A stretch of 64,000 nt of DNA from an uncultured Erythrobacter sp. (GCF_958304185.1 NZ_OY284433.1:496001-560000); one strand, 5' to 3'; positions 39,759-48,259 are shown, numbered from the stretch's first letter. Numbers and translations are program-made. The notes: a model not told the origin generated them from the letters alone.

Positions 39759-42115
39759 GGCAGGCGGATGGTCGCAGTGGTGCCCGCGCCTTTGCGGCTG
39801 ACGATCTCAAGCGTCCCGTCATGCGCGGCAATCAGCTGCCGGGCGAGCGGGATGCCGAGGCCGGTGCGGCGCTCAGGCACGCTTTCGCCTGCGGGCTTAA
39901 CCCCGCCCTGCGCGCGGGCGAGTTCCTTCGACGTCATGCCCCTGCCGTTATCGGCGATGCTGATCTCCACCCCCCACTCCGTGCCCTCGGGCGCGCGGCG
40001 GATCTCAATCACGATGCGGCCGCCTTCCGGCGTACCGACCACGGCATTGTCGAGCAGGTTGCCGATCGCCCGGCCCATCTGGCGCGGGTCGGCCTCAATC
40101 ACCCGGCCGCGGCGGCCCTTGAGATCGAGGCTCAGCCCGGCGGCGACAATCGCCCCTTCGCGCTCGCGCACGAGCGTGGTGAGGAAATCGAGGAGGTCGA
40201 GGCGTTCCTTGCGGATCGGCAGCAACCCCGCCTCGCTTTGCGACAGGTCGAGAACGTTTTCGACCTGTTCGGTCAGGCGCTCGACCGCGCTCAAGATCGC
40301 ATCAACATATTCGCCCGCAGCTTCGGGATCAGCCGCCGCGCCGCTTTTAAGCAGTTCGGCATAGCCGCCGATGGTGGTGAGCGGCGTACGGAATTCATAG
40401 CTCATGTTGGCGAGGAACTTGGCCTTGACCGCGTCAGCCTCCTCCAGTGCCTCGGCCCGCTCACGCAGTGCCTGTTCGGCCTTTTGCGAAGCGGTGATGT
40501 CGAGCACGGTCAGCAGGCCGTTGCCATCTGGCAGCGGTATCCCGGCAAAGCGCAGCGTGCGGCCATCGGCCAGATCGACCTGCCCGCCCTTCTCTCGCCG
40601 GTCGAGCGTCGCAGCGCGCACGGCAGCCCCGATCAGCCCGGCTTCTTCGGGTTTCACCAGATTGCGCCCGATCGCGCTGAGCAATTCATCCGCGCTTGGA
40701 TGCAAATCGAGCAGTTCGGGCGTGAGGCCCCAAGTCCCGGCAAAGCTGCGGTTCCAGAGCTGCACCGACCCATCTGGCGCGAAGATCGCCAAGGCTTCGA
40801 ATAGGCTGTCGAGCGTCGCAGTACGGGTTCGTAGTAGGGTGTCGCGCACGGCGGAGAGCGCGAGGCTTTCGGTGCGATCCTCGGTGATCAGGATGAGGCC
40901 GCCATCCGGCATCGGCTGGGCGACAACGCGCAAGTGAGTTCCGCCCGGCAGCGGCCAGGCTTCTTCTTGAGTATCCTGCATCCCGAACCAGCCAGTGCGC
41001 TCTCGCCGCCACTCGGGGAAATCACGCACTTCGGGCGTGCGCCCACGCTCACGCGCTTCAGCGAGGAAGCGTTCGAACGGCGTTTGGGCCTCGATGGTTT
41101 CTTCGGTCAGACTGAACAGGCGGCGGAACGGGCGGTTGGCGAAGGTCAGACGTTCCTCGCCGTCAAACAACGCGACGCCGACCGAAAGCTGGTCGAGCAG
41201 CGCGCGCTGGGCATCGCGGAAGGCGCGGAATTCGCGCGCAACCTGCTGCTGTTCCTCGATGTCGATAGCATAGCCCGCCACCCCCTCCAGCCCGAGCGGG
41301 AGGTCGCTGACCCGCAGCGTGCGGCGTGCGCCGTGGATGGTCGCAGCGATGATACGTTCGGACTTGGCCTGACTGGTCAGGGTAGCCCGGGCGATATCGG
41401 CGGGCGAGCGGCCATCCTCGGGCTCGAGCAGTTCGATCTGGCTCTGCACCACTTCGGCCGCCGTGCTTGCGCCAACAGCATCGACATAGGCCTGGTTGAC
41501 GAGTTGGAGCGTAAGGTCAGACCCGCGGAACCACATCGGCATGGGCGCGGCTTCGATTAGGCCGACGAGCGCGGCGAAATCCCCCGTCGCCCGCGCAGCA
41601 GCAGCGCGCAGACGAGCCATTTCGGAATGGCTTTCGGTAAAGTCGAACACCCACACCAGCGCGGCCCCACCGGGCGAGACCTGCGGATCGGCGAGCGTCC
41701 CGTAGAGCGCGAGGCTGCGCTGTGCGCCTGGCAGGTTGATGGCCATCCGGAAAGGCGCAGCGCTTTTCTGAGTGGTCTGGATCCGGGACCACAGCTGGTC
41801 GAGCTGGGCCTGCGCAAGCCCGCCGCCCTTGGGATTGCCCGCTGGAGCGGCAAGTTCGCTGAGATATTTGGGCATCGCGGTCAGGCCCAGCATCCGGGCC
41901 AGCTTCTCAGGCGCCTCGATCCGCCCGTCCACGCGCACCAACAGCGGCAAGGCCGGCGCGACGTCGAGCAGCGTCTGCATCCGCTTCAGGCTGGTGCGCA
42001 TCGCCTTGGCGCGCTTGACGCTCTGGTTCGCGCGCAGCACGACCATCGCCGCACCCACCGCCCAGGCGGCAAGCACGAGTGCGATCAGCACCAATGAAAG
42101 AGGCGAGAGGTCCAT
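39755..42115 (-). CDS. PAS-domain histidine-kinase-like protein with Tyr in place of the phosphoacceptor His
   Basis: 786 aa. One membrane helix at about residues 7-28, then two or more PAS-like domains (around 200-330 and 430-540), a HisKA-like helix and a HATPase_c domain at the end. The ATP-binding boxes look intact: NLLDNAVVGTPEGG (N), IADNGRGM (G1) and RRTGLGIPLARQLIAAHDG (G2). The H-box reads NMSYEFRTPL, with Tyr573 where MSHELRTPL has the phosphoacceptor His; the codon is TAT. It may bind ATP without autophosphorylating on His, or signal through a partner. No response regulator is in the window. It leads the tsaE-amgK-murU operon. Confidence 0.85.
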   Translation of the reverse strand: MDLSPLSLVLIALVLAAWAVGAAMVVLRANQSVKRAKAMRTSLKRMQTLLDVAPALPLLVRVDGRIEAPEKLARMLGLTAMPKYLSELAAPAGNPKGGGLAQAQLDQLWSRIQTTQKSAAPFRMAINLPGAQRSLALYGTLADPQVSPGGAALVWVFDFTESHSEMARLRAAAARATGDFAALVGLIEAAPMPMWFRGSDLTLQLVNQAYVDAVGASTAAEVVQSQIELLEPEDGRSPADIARATLTSQAKSERIIAATIHGARRTLRVSDLPLGLEGVAGYAIDIEEQQQVAREFRAFRDAQRALLDQLSVGVALFDGEERLTFANRPFRRLFSLTEETIEAQTPFERFLAEARERGRTPEVRDFPEWRRERTGWFGMQDTQEEAWPLPGGTHLRVVAQPMPDGGLILITEDRTESLALSAVRDTLLRTRTATLDSLFEALAIFAPDGSVQLWNRSFAGTWGLTPELLDLHPSADELLSAIGRNLVKPEEAGLIGAAVRAATLDRREKGGQVDLADGRTLRFAGIPLPDGNGLLTVLDITASQKAEQALRERAEALEEADAVKAKFLANMSYEFRTPLTTIGGYAELLKSGAAADPEAAGEYVDAILSAVERLTEQVENVLDLSQSEAGLLPIRKERLDLLDFLTTLVREREGAIVAAGLSLDLKGRRGRVIEADPRQMGRAIGNLLDNAVVGTPEGGRIVIEIRRAPEGTEWGVEISIADNGRGMTSKELARAQGGVKPAGESVPERRTGLGIPLARQLIAAHDGTLEIVSRKGAGTTATIRLP

Positions 42116-42167
42116 CGCTCAACCGCTATGCGCGTGCGCGCGGGAGTGCAACGGGGATGAACCCATG

Positions 42168-42203
42168 CGCCCCCGAACCGCTTGGAAAAACGGTGCGGGG
42201 GCG
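42168..42203. other. GC hairpin between ahcY and the PAS kinase gene
   Basis: CGCCCCCG and CGGGGGCG form 8 bp, continued inside by ACCG/CGGT. It lies just after the ahcY stop on the minus strand. No T-run follows in the minus direction, so it may stabilise the ahcY mRNA 3' end or terminate poorly; it is not a textbook terminator. Confidence 0.45.
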
Positions 42204-42218
42204 CCGGTTTCGCATTGC

Positions 42219-43643
42219 TTAGTAGCGGTAGTGGTCAGGCTTGAACGGGCCAGCCTGCGGTACGCCGATGTAGCTGGCCTGCTTGCCCGACAGTTGGGTC
42301 AGCTTCACACCCAGCTTTTCGAGGTGCAGCGCGGCGACCTTTTCATCGAGATGTTTGGGCAGGACGTAGACATCGTTCTGATATTCGTCAGCCTTGGTGA
42401 ACAGCTCGATCTGGGCGAGGGTCTGGTTGGTGAAGCTCGCGCTCATCACGAAGCTCGGGTGGCCGGTGGCGCAGCCGAGGTTCACCAGACGGCCCTTGGC
42501 GAGGATGATGATCGACTTGCCATCCGGGAAGGTGACGATGTCGGTGCCTTCCTTGATTTCCTTCCAGTTGTAGTTGGAAAGCGCGGAAATCTGGATCTCG
42601 CTGTCGAAGTGGCCGATGTTGCACACAATCGCCATCGGCTTCATGTTCATCATGTGATCGGCGGTGATGACGTCTTCGTTGCCGGTGGCGGTGACGAAGA
42701 TGTCGGCGCGCTTCACGGCGTCTTCCATGGTGACAACTTCGAAGCCGTCCATCGCGGCTTGCAGTGCGCAAATCGGATCGATTTCAGTGACCATCACGCG
42801 GGCGCCGCCGTCACGCAGCGAGGCTGCCGAGCCCTTGCCGACATCGCCGTAACCGGCAACGCAGGCGACCTTGCCGGCCAGCATCACGTCGGTGGCGCGG
42901 CGGATCGCGTCGACCAGCGATTCCTTGCAGCCGTAGAGGTTGTCGAACTTCGACTTGGTGACCGAATCATTCACGTTGATCGCCGGGAACGGGAGCTTGC
43001 CCTGCTTGGCGATCTGGTAGAGGCGCATCACGCCAGTGGTGGTCTCTTCCGAAACGCCCTTGATCGCCTTCACGGTCTTGGTGAGGTAGCCCGGACGCGC
43101 CGCAACGAAGGCCTTCAGCGCGCGCTGGAATTCGATTTCCTCGGCGTTGGTCGGCTCGCCCATTTCTTCCCCGGCTTCAAGCCGCGCGCCCCACAGCGCG
43201 AACATGGTGGCATCGCCGCCGTCGTCGAGGATCAGGTTGCAGGTGAGATCGGGGTTCTCGTCGGTCGCCCAATCGAAGATGCGGCCCACGTAATCCCAGT
43301 AATCCGCCAGCGTCTCGCCCTTGATCGCGAAGACCGGGATGCCGGCATCGGCGATGGCAGCGGCGGCATGGTCCTGCGTCGAGAAGATGTTGCAAGTCGC
43401 CCAACGCACTTCGGCGCCGAGAGCCACGAGCGTCTCGATCAGCACCGCCGTCTGGATGGTCATGTGAAGCGAGCCGGTGATGCGAGCGCCCTTGAGCGGC
43501 TGGGCCGCGCCATACTCTTCACGCAGCGCCATCAGGCCGGGCATTTCGGTCTCGGCAATCATGATTTCGTCGCGGCCGAACTGGGCCAGCGCGATGTCCT
43601 TGATCACGTATTCGGTGGTCGGGGCGGCAGCGAGGGTAGCCAT
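42219..43643 (-). CDS. ahcY: adenosylhomocysteinase
   Basis: 474 aa. It hydrolyses S-adenosylhomocysteine to adenosine and homocysteine, clearing the product of SAM methyltransferases. The NAD-binding motif is [27 protein letters not shown] and the C-terminal KPDHYRY complete the family signature. The start ATG 43643 has AGGAG 9 nt upstream. The 5' leader can fold a hairpin (43662-43693), and an AT-rich palindrome lies upstream at 43735-43754. It is divergent from the peroxiredoxin gene. Confidence 0.97.
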   Translation of the reverse strand: MATLAAAPTTEYVIKDIALAQFGRDEIMIAETEMPGLMALREEYGAAQPLKGARITGSLHMTIQTAVLIETLVALGAEVRWATCNIFSTQDHAAAAIADAGIPVFAIKGETLADYWDYVGRIFDWATDENPDLTCNLILDDGGDATMFALWGARLEAGEEMGEPTNAEEIEFQRALKAFVAARPGYLTKTVKAIKGVSEETTTGVMRLYQIAKQGKLPFPAINVNDSVTKSKFDNLYGCKESLVDAIRRATDVMLAGKVACVAGYGDVGKGSAASLRDGGARVMVTEIDPICALQAAMDGFEVVTMEDAVKRADIFVTATGNEDVITADHMMNMKPMAIVCNIGHFDSEIQISALSNYNWKEIKEGTDIVTFPDGKSIIILAKGRLVNLGCATGHPSFVMSASFTNQTLAQIELFTKADEYQNDVYVLPKHLDEKVAALHLEKLGVKLTQLSGKQASYIGVPQAGPFKPDHYRY

Positions 43644-43661
43644 TGCTTCAATCTCCTAAGC

Positions 43662-43693
43662 GCAGATCGGCACTTTGGTGTGCGAAGGTCTGC
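43662..43693 (-). promoter_or_regulatory. possible structured leader of ahcY
   Basis: GCAGA pairs with TCTGC, enclosing an inner GCAC/GTGC stem with a six-base loop. It ends 4 bp upstream of the AGGAG site. I compared it with the SAH riboswitch consensus from memory and did not find its core, so it is described only as a possible leader structure. Confidence 0.35.
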
Positions 43694-43734
43694 TTATGCG
43701 CCCTGCCCCTAGCGACAAGGGCGGCTTGAGGCAA

Positions 43735-43754
43735 ATATAAACTTATCTTTATAT
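43735..43754. promoter_or_regulatory. AT-rich palindromic operator candidate between ahcY and peroxiredoxin
   Basis: ATATAAA and TTTATAT are an exact inverted repeat separated by six bases, in an AT-rich island within a GC-rich genome. The half-site with its flank (CATATAAAGA on the minus strand) resembles operators of ArsR-family regulators; SahR of that family is known to control SAM-cycle genes such as ahcY. It lies where it could control both divergent genes. The regulator itself is not in the window. Confidence 0.5.
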
Positions 43755-43833
43755 GTCTATTTGTTGCCCGTCTGCCCGCACCCGCTATAGAACAGCCCGA
43801 ACACACCCCCCAAGGCATGAGGATGCACATACA

Positions 43834-44313
43834 ATGACCATTTCCATTGGCGACAAGATCCCCGAAGTCACCCTGATCAAGGCGACCGCCGAAGGCCCCC
43901 AGCCCGTCAAGTCTTCCGACTATTTCGCTGGCAAGCGCGTGGCGCTGTTCTCGGTCCCCGGTGCCTTCACCCCGACCTGCTCGGCCAAGCACCTTCCTGG
44001 CTTTGTCGAAAAGGCGAGCGACCTCAAGGCCAAGGGCGTTGACGAGATCGTCGGCACCGCAGTGAATGACGCCTTCGTGATGGGCGCTTGGAACAAGGCC
44101 GCTGGCAGCGACGACATCACCATGCTGGCGGACGGCAATGCCGAGTTCGTCGAAGCCATCGGCCTGACCATGGACGGTTCGGGCTTCGGCCTTGGCAAGC
44201 GCGGCCAGCGGTTCTCGATGGTGATAAATGATGGCGTAGTCGAACAGCTCAATGTCGAAGAGCCGGGCGACTTCAAGGTCTCGAGCGCCGACCACATGCT
44301 CGGGCAGCTCTAA
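43834..44313 (+). CDS. Prx5-type peroxiredoxin
   Basis: 159 aa. The peroxidatic Cys is in PGAFTPTCSAKHLPGF, and the family hallmark GAFTPTCS with H in KHLPG is that of the Prx5/AhpE-like group that reduces H2O2 and alkyl hydroperoxides with thioredoxin or glutaredoxin. RGQRFSMVINDGVVEQLNVE is typical of its C-terminal half. It is cytosolic. ATG 43834 with GAGGATG upstream is preferred over the upstream frame. A strong terminator follows. Confidence 0.93.
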   Translation: MTISIGDKIPEVTLIKATAEGPQPVKSSDYFAGKRVALFSVPGAFTPTCSAKHLPGFVEKASDLKAKGVDEIVGTAVNDAFVMGAWNKAAGSDDITMLADGNAEFVEAIGLTMDGSGFGLGKRGQRFSMVINDGVVEQLNVEEPGDFKVSSADHMLGQL

Positions 44314-44337
44314 GCCTTCACTCCAAAATCCAGAGCA

Positions 44338-44375
44338 ACGGGGCGCTTTTCCGAGAGGGGGAGCGCCCCGTTTTC
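44338..44375. terminator. bidirectional terminator after peroxiredoxin
   Basis: ACGGGGCGCT pairs with AGCGCCCCGT, followed by TTTT on the plus strand. It separates the peroxiredoxin gene from the convergent cytochrome b gene 4 bp away; A residues on the left flank are few, so it mainly serves the plus strand. Confidence 0.9.
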
Positions 44376-44378
44376 GTA

Positions 44379-45071
44379 TCAGGTCAGCGGCGGCGCGCCG
44401 TACGCCACCCATAGCGCAAAGCCGGCAGCCAGCCCCACCGCGAGCGCCGCGCGTCCCCACGGCGTCGGGCCAATCCCCGCCACGCCCGGCATCGGCGGAC
44501 GGTCACCGCTCACCATCGGGCTCAACAGATCATTGCCCTTCACCGCGTAAAAGGTGATCGCGGCCAAGTGCAGGCCGATCAGCCCGACGATCACCCAGAA
44601 GAAAGTCTCGTGCAATTCGGTGATTGTATCGGCGGTCATCACGCCAACCAGCGGGTTGAGCGGCCCGGTCATCCCGTCATAGGGATCGCCCGCAAACAGC
44701 CCCATGCTGACCTGAAGCAACATCGCCCCGAGCAGTGCCAATGTGCTCCACCCGCCAATGGGCGAATGTCCGATGCGGGTCGCGGCATCTGACAAGGCCC
44801 CGCGCAAATAGGCGACGACCGCACCCGGCCCTTTCACAAAGCTGGAAAAGCGCGCGGTCTCAGGCCCCAGAAACCCCCACAGCAGGCGGAACACCAAAAG
44901 GCCGAGCAGCACCAGTCCGGTGCGACGATGCAGGGCCCACTTGGAGTTTTCCGCCGTCCACCACATCATCGGGATGATCAACAAAAAGCTCCAATGCGTG
45001 ATCCGCAGCAAGGGATCCCACACCTTCACATCATGCAAGGCAGCGGGCGGCGTACCGAGCGGATCGGTCAT
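44379..45071 (-). CDS. cytochrome b561/b-type domain protein
   Basis: 230 aa, integral membrane with four to five helices. DPLLRITHWSFLL places a heme-ligand His on the first helix; HRRTGLVLLGLLVFRLLWGF, TELHETFFWVIVGLIGLHLAAITFY carry further ligand histidines. This family receives electrons from quinol or passes them to periplasmic c-type cytochromes. The adjacent upstream gene is a cytochrome c', so the two probably work together. ATG 45071; gap of 6 bp between the genes suggests one operon. Confidence 0.88.
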   Translation of the reverse strand: MTDPLGTPPAALHDVKVWDPLLRITHWSFLLIIPMMWWTAENSKWALHRRTGLVLLGLLVFRLLWGFLGPETARFSSFVKGPGAVVAYLRGALSDAATRIGHSPIGGWSTLALLGAMLLQVSMGLFAGDPYDGMTGPLNPLVGVMTADTITELHETFFWVIVGLIGLHLAAITFYAVKGNDLLSPMVSGDRPPMPGVAGIGPTPWGRAALAVGLAAGFALWVAYGAPPLT

Positions 45072-45077
45072 CAGGGC

Positions 45078-45590
45078 CTACTTCTTGTCGTCGAGCCGGA
45101 ACTTGTCGTGGCAGCCCTTGCAGGCGCCGCCCATCGCCATCGCCTGCGCTGCGGTGGCGGCCTTGTCGCCCTCACCCGCAACGGCCACCAGCTTGGCGCT
45201 TTCATCGACCAGCTTTTGTGCGGCGGCCTTGAATTCCTCAGGCTTCTCCCAGATCGACGGCAGAGCTTCGGTCTTGAAGCCATCGTCGACGCTGGTGCCA
45301 GCCGGGAAGTGGGTTTCGATCAGCTTCGCGCGCGTGTTGATATCGCTCGCTTTGGCGCCGATCAGCGTGAAATCGGGCGCGTCTTTGTCCAGCTCCCCGC
45401 GAACTGCCTTGAAGGCATCGCCGATACCTTCGAAATTGTCATGCCGCTCCTTGAGCACCGGCGGGACTTCGCCCGCAGCTGCGACATCACCGCTGGGCGC
45501 GGCATCGGAGGCACCTTCACCCGAACAGGCGGCAAGCACGCCCGCCAGCGCGGCGGCAACGATAAAGCGGGTGGCAGGTCTGCGCAGCAT
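45078..45590 (-). CDS. cytochrome c', exported, possibly lipid-anchored
   Basis: About 170 aa. The N-terminus RFIVAAALAGVLAAC is a lipoprotein-type signal with a lipobox LAAC, then a Ser/Gly/Ala linker and a four-helix-bundle domain. The single heme site GACKGCHDKFRLDD is at the very C-terminus, as in cytochrome c'. Such proteins bind NO and other gases. ATG 45590 has GGAG 8 nt upstream; a TTG at 45596 is less likely. Partner is the following cytochrome b gene. Confidence 0.88.
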   Translation of the reverse strand: MLRRPATRFIVAAALAGVLAACSGEGASDAAPSGDVAAAGEVPPVLKERHDNFEGIGDAFKAVRGELDKDAPDFTLIGAKASDINTRAKLIETHFPAGTSVDDGFKTEALPSIWEKPEEFKAAAQKLVDESAKLVAVAGEGDKAATAAQAMAMGGACKGCHDKFRLDDKK

Positions 45591-45668
45591 CAGCAATCTC
45601 CGTCGGTAAGGCTTATCGGCTGGGCCGAACCCGAAGGCTACGACGCTTTGCCCCTGATCGCAAATGCG

Positions 45669-45701
45669 AAAACGGGACGCCTCCGCAGTGGAAGCGCCCC
45701 G
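45669..45701 (-). terminator. terminator after the exported hypothetical gene
   Basis: On the minus strand CGGGGCGCTTCC pairs with GGAGGCGTCCCG (12 bp with two G-U pairs), loop ACTGC, then TTTT. It separates the 149-aa gene from the cytochrome operon. Confidence 0.85.
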
Positions 45702-45725
45702 CTCCGCTACGGCTCGTTACTAAGA

Positions 45726-46175
45726 TCAGACGCCGCGGCGGCGGTTCTGCGCGCTCTCGGCCTCGGCCAGAAGCTCCGCGCGATCCTGATCGATCAATGC
45801 GAGCATGGCGGTGCGAATGTTGTCTCGGCGGGTGCTTACCAGCCGGTCGATCGCCTTGACATGGGTTTCGCACCAGCCGGACCGCGACCCGCTGACCACA
45901 TCATCGCTGGTCAAGGTGCGGCGCGACTGCACCGTCTCGCCAACCTTGGCGACCCGCTCGACATTCAGCGTAGCGGTCCAATTGCAGCGCAGCGTGTTCG
46001 GCCGTCCGGCCGGGCCGGTAGTCCCGACCTGTGTGGTTTCGATCGTGACCGACCCCTTGTAGTCGGCCGCGATCGGGCCATCCTCATGGTCGATCACGAC
46101 CTCATGCTCTAGTGCGAAAGTAGGCGAAGCGAGACAGGCGCTCAGCGCCAGCCCGGCAAAGACGTACTTCTTCAT
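45726..46175 (-). CDS. exported hypothetical protein
   Basis: 149 aa with a clear signal peptide (KKYVFAGLALSACLASPTFA, cleavage after TFA). The mature part has VTIETTQVGTTGPAG and two Cys (TLRCNW and GWCETH), which may form a disulfide, and a basic, helical C-terminus. I do not recognise a family. Single gene with its own AGGAGAG site (6 nt from ATG 46175) and its own terminator. Confidence 0.7.
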   Translation of the reverse strand: MKKYVFAGLALSACLASPTFALEHEVVIDHEDGPIAADYKGSVTIETTQVGTTGPAGRPNTLRCNWTATLNVERVAKVGETVQSRRTLTSDDVVSGSRSGWCETHVKAIDRLVSTRRDNIRTAMLALIDQDRAELLAEAESAQNRRRGV

Positions 46176-46246
46176 GGTACTCTCCTGCTTGATCCCGACC
46201 GTTAGGGCCGTGGATCAGACAAGACTACCATTGCGAACCGCACAAA

Positions 46247-46274
46247 CCAAGGCTTGGCCAAGGCTTAGCCAAGG
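46247..46274 (+). repeat. short tandem repeat, 11-bp unit
   Basis: CCAAGGCTTGG, CCAAGGCTTAG and CCAAGG follow one another. The first copy is itself near-palindromic (CCAAG/CTTGG). It lies upstream of the 149-aa gene's start in the convergent/divergent gap before folE. Confidence 0.7.
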
Positions 46275-46342
46275 AGTGGAATGTGCATTTTGAACACGGA
46301 AAGATAAATAAATTCAAAGACTTAACATTCGCAGAAATGCGA

Positions 46343-46969
46343 TCAATATCCCATCAGGCTCATGACTTCCTTGCGGCTGCTGTCATTGTCGAGGAAGCAG
46401 CCCAAAATCCGGCTGGTGATCATACCCACGCCCGGTGTTTTGACGCCCCGACCGGTCATGCAACCATGCTGTGCTTCGATCACAACGGCCACGCCATGCG
46501 GATCGAGATTGTCCCAGATGCACTGCGCGACCTCAGCGGTCAGGCGCTCCTGAATCTGCAAGCGCTGGGCATAGCCATGCAGCACGCGCGCCAGCTTTGA
46601 GATTCCGACCACCTTCTTCTTCGGCAGATAGGCAATCGCAGCCTTGCCGATGATCGGCGCCATGTGGTGTTCGCAATGCGACTGGAACGGAATGTCCTTG
46701 AGCAGCACGATCTCGTCATAACCGCCCACTTCCTCGAAAATGCGGGACAGATGGATCGCCGGATCTTCCTTGTAGCCCTCACAATATTCGAGCCACGCGC
46801 GGCCGACCCGCTTGGGGGTATCGCGCAGGCCTTCGCGGTTCGGATCGTCGCCCGCCCACTCGATCAGGGTGCGGATCGCGTTCTGCACGTGATCCGGCAC
46901 TTCCGGCTTGCCCATCGGGTTTTCCGGATCGAACTCATCATCGTGATCGTGGGCCGAAACGTAATTCAT
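46343..46969 (-). CDS. folE: GTP cyclohydrolase I
   Basis: About 208 aa. It converts GTP to dihydroneopterin triphosphate, the first step of folate synthesis. The zinc site is FQSHCEHHMAP with C and H ligands, plus the third Cys in GCMTGRGV. VVGISKLARVLHGYAQRLQIQERL is typical. The start is unsettled: ATG 46969 begins MNYVSAHDHDD, and ATG 46993 adds eight residues; neither has a strong Shine-Dalgarno. It is not clustered with other folate genes here. Confidence 0.95.
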   Translation of the reverse strand: MNYVSAHDHDDEFDPENPMGKPEVPDHVQNAIRTLIEWAGDDPNREGLRDTPKRVGRAWLEYCEGYKEDPAIHLSRIFEEVGGYDEIVLLKDIPFQSHCEHHMAPIIGKAAIAYLPKKKVVGISKLARVLHGYAQRLQIQERLTAEVAQCIWDNLDPHGVAVVIEAQHGCMTGRGVKTPGVGMITSRILGCFLDNDSSRKEVMSLMGY

Positions 46970-47168
46970 GGTCTGTCGTCTTTCTTTACTCATTGGCCCA
47001 GTCGGAGCCCCCTCGCCTGTCGATCCCGAGTGACGTCAACCCGTCAACCCCCAAGGCGTTCCATGCAGATACGCCGGTTGCGCGGGAAGGATGCTGTCCC
47101 CATCTTGCTTTATGTAAGGGATTGCCCCGGCAATTCATCCCCCATGGTGCCGAGAAAGGACATCGATC

Positions 47169-47558
47169 TTGCATCAGCCCAGCATCGCCGACTTCGAAGC
47201 CGCCGCTGCTTTAGTTGTCGCTCGCCTGCCGGATGCGTTCCGTCAGCCACTGGCCGATGTGGTGCTGCGGATCGAGGAATTCGCGACCGCCGAGCAATTG
47301 CACGCTGTCGGGATTGCCGATCGCTGGGAGTTGACCGGGCTGTATGAAGGCGTCGCGCTGACCGAACGATCACAGTGGGACAGTGACGGGTTGCCACCAG
47401 TCATCACGCTGTTCCGCCAGCCGCTATTGGCCGAGATGGAGGAAACCGGCGTCAGCTTTTCCGCGCTGATCCGCCATGTCGTGATTCACGAAGCCGGGCA
47501 TCATTTCGGCCTGTCGGACGACGATATGCATGCGCTCGAGGAGAGTGTGGCGGACTAA
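47169..47558 (+). CDS. minimal zincin-type metallopeptidase-family protein (DUF1025-like)
   Basis: 129 aa. A short HExxH-type motif, VIHEAGHHFGLSDDD, gives two zinc-ligand histidines, the catalytic Glu and a possible third ligand, as in the small zincin family of bacteria and archaea with no known substrate. RWELTGLYEGVALTERS is conserved before it. The start is probably TTG 47169 with AAAGGA 9 nt upstream, since no ATG or GTG fits. It ends at a strong terminator. Confidence 0.8.
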   Translation: MHQPSIADFEAAAALVVARLPDAFRQPLADVVLRIEEFATAEQLHAVGIADRWELTGLYEGVALTERSQWDSDGLPPVITLFRQPLLAEMEETGVSFSALIRHVVIHEAGHHFGLSDDDMHALEESVAD

Positions 47559-47574
47559 ATCCGGCCCAGAACCG

Positions 47575-47610
47575 ACAAAGCCCGCTCCTTTTTCAAGGAG
47601 CGGGCTTTGT
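47575..47610. terminator. strong bidirectional hairpin terminator
   Basis: ACAAAGCCCGCTCCTT and AAGGAGCGGGCTTTGT form a perfect 16-bp stem around TTTC. It ends the zincin gene and sits one base from the 3' end of the minus-strand tRNA-Arg, so it may also trim or terminate that transcript. Confidence 0.92.
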
Positions 47611-47687
47611 TGGCGCACCCGGAACGATTCGAACGTCCGACCCTCAGATTCGTAGTCTGATGCTCTATCCAGCTGAGCTACGGGTGC
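47611..47687 (-). tRNA. tRNA-Arg (anticodon ACG)
   Basis: The acceptor GCACCCG pairs with CGGGTGC before G-CCA. The D arm is AGCTCAGCTGGATAGAGC, the anticodon arm TCAGA CTACGAA TCTGA with ACG, and the T arm GGACG TTCGAAT CGTTC. The ACG anticodon is edited to ICG by TadA in most bacteria. CCA is encoded. Confidence 0.97.
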
Positions 47688-47717
47688 GCGCTGAGGGGCG
47701 GCACATAGGGGGGTGCG

Positions 47718-48158
47718 TCAGGCTTGGCAAGAGGCGTTTGGCCCTGAACCGAGATTTTGAAACAGTCGCTGAGCCAGCACAACATCGAGCGGCGGCTTTG
47801 GCAACGCGAGCGCCTCGTCCGGCGTGAACCAGCCCACGGCCCCGCCCTCCAGCGCCTGCGGCTCACCCTGCCAACCGCTCACCGTGTAAAGCAGGATGAC
47901 AATCGGCTGACCGTTGGCAGTAGCCCCGCCTTCGGCAAAACCAGCGGGTGCGCAATCGGAAAGACAACAAGAGATACCAAGCTCTTCTTCTAACTCCCGC
48001 ACCAAAGATTCTGCTGGCATTTCATGGGCTTCAACCTTGCCGCCAGGGAATTCCCACAACCCGGCATGGTGTTTGCCCACAGGCCGCTGATGCATCAGCC
48101 AGCGCCCATCACTTCGGTGCAAAGCGCCTGCGACGACTGTCAGCCAGCTTCCCGTCAT
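47718..48158 (-). CDS. mutT: 8-oxo-dGTP diphosphatase MutT (Nudix)
   Basis: 146 aa. The Nudix box is GGKVEAHEMPAESLVRELEEELGI, matching GX5EX7REUXEEXGU. LWEFPGGK and GWQGEPQALEG are typical of MutT, which clears 8-oxo-dGTP from the nucleotide pool. ATG 48158. It is divergent from the Flp pilin genes. Confidence 0.9.
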   Translation of the reverse strand: MTGSWLTVVAGALHRSDGRWLMHQRPVGKHHAGLWEFPGGKVEAHEMPAESLVRELEEELGISCCLSDCAPAGFAEGGATANGQPIVILLYTVSGWQGEPQALEGGAVGWFTPDEALALPKPPLDVVLAQRLFQNLGSGPNASCQA

Positions 48159-48259
48159 GTCGGTTTTCTTTCCATCAGAACCGCTCGTCTCAACTCTTTC
48201 TTAATCTTCCTCAACGATTTTTAGGGGATCAGTTTGACGACAGCACAGGTGCATGTGTC

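Noticed and set aside
41772-43712. 646-codon plus-strand frame
   Set aside because: Antisense across ahcY and the start of the PAS kinase; no domain and no ribosome-binding site.
43644-43735. SAH riboswitch in the ahcY leader
   Set aside because: The gene is right, but I could not find the conserved core, only a simple nested stem.
46281-46307. 8-codon frame with AAGGAG upstream
   Set aside because: A site close to ATG exists, but the frame is only eight codons with no terminator or conserved feature, so chance is likely.
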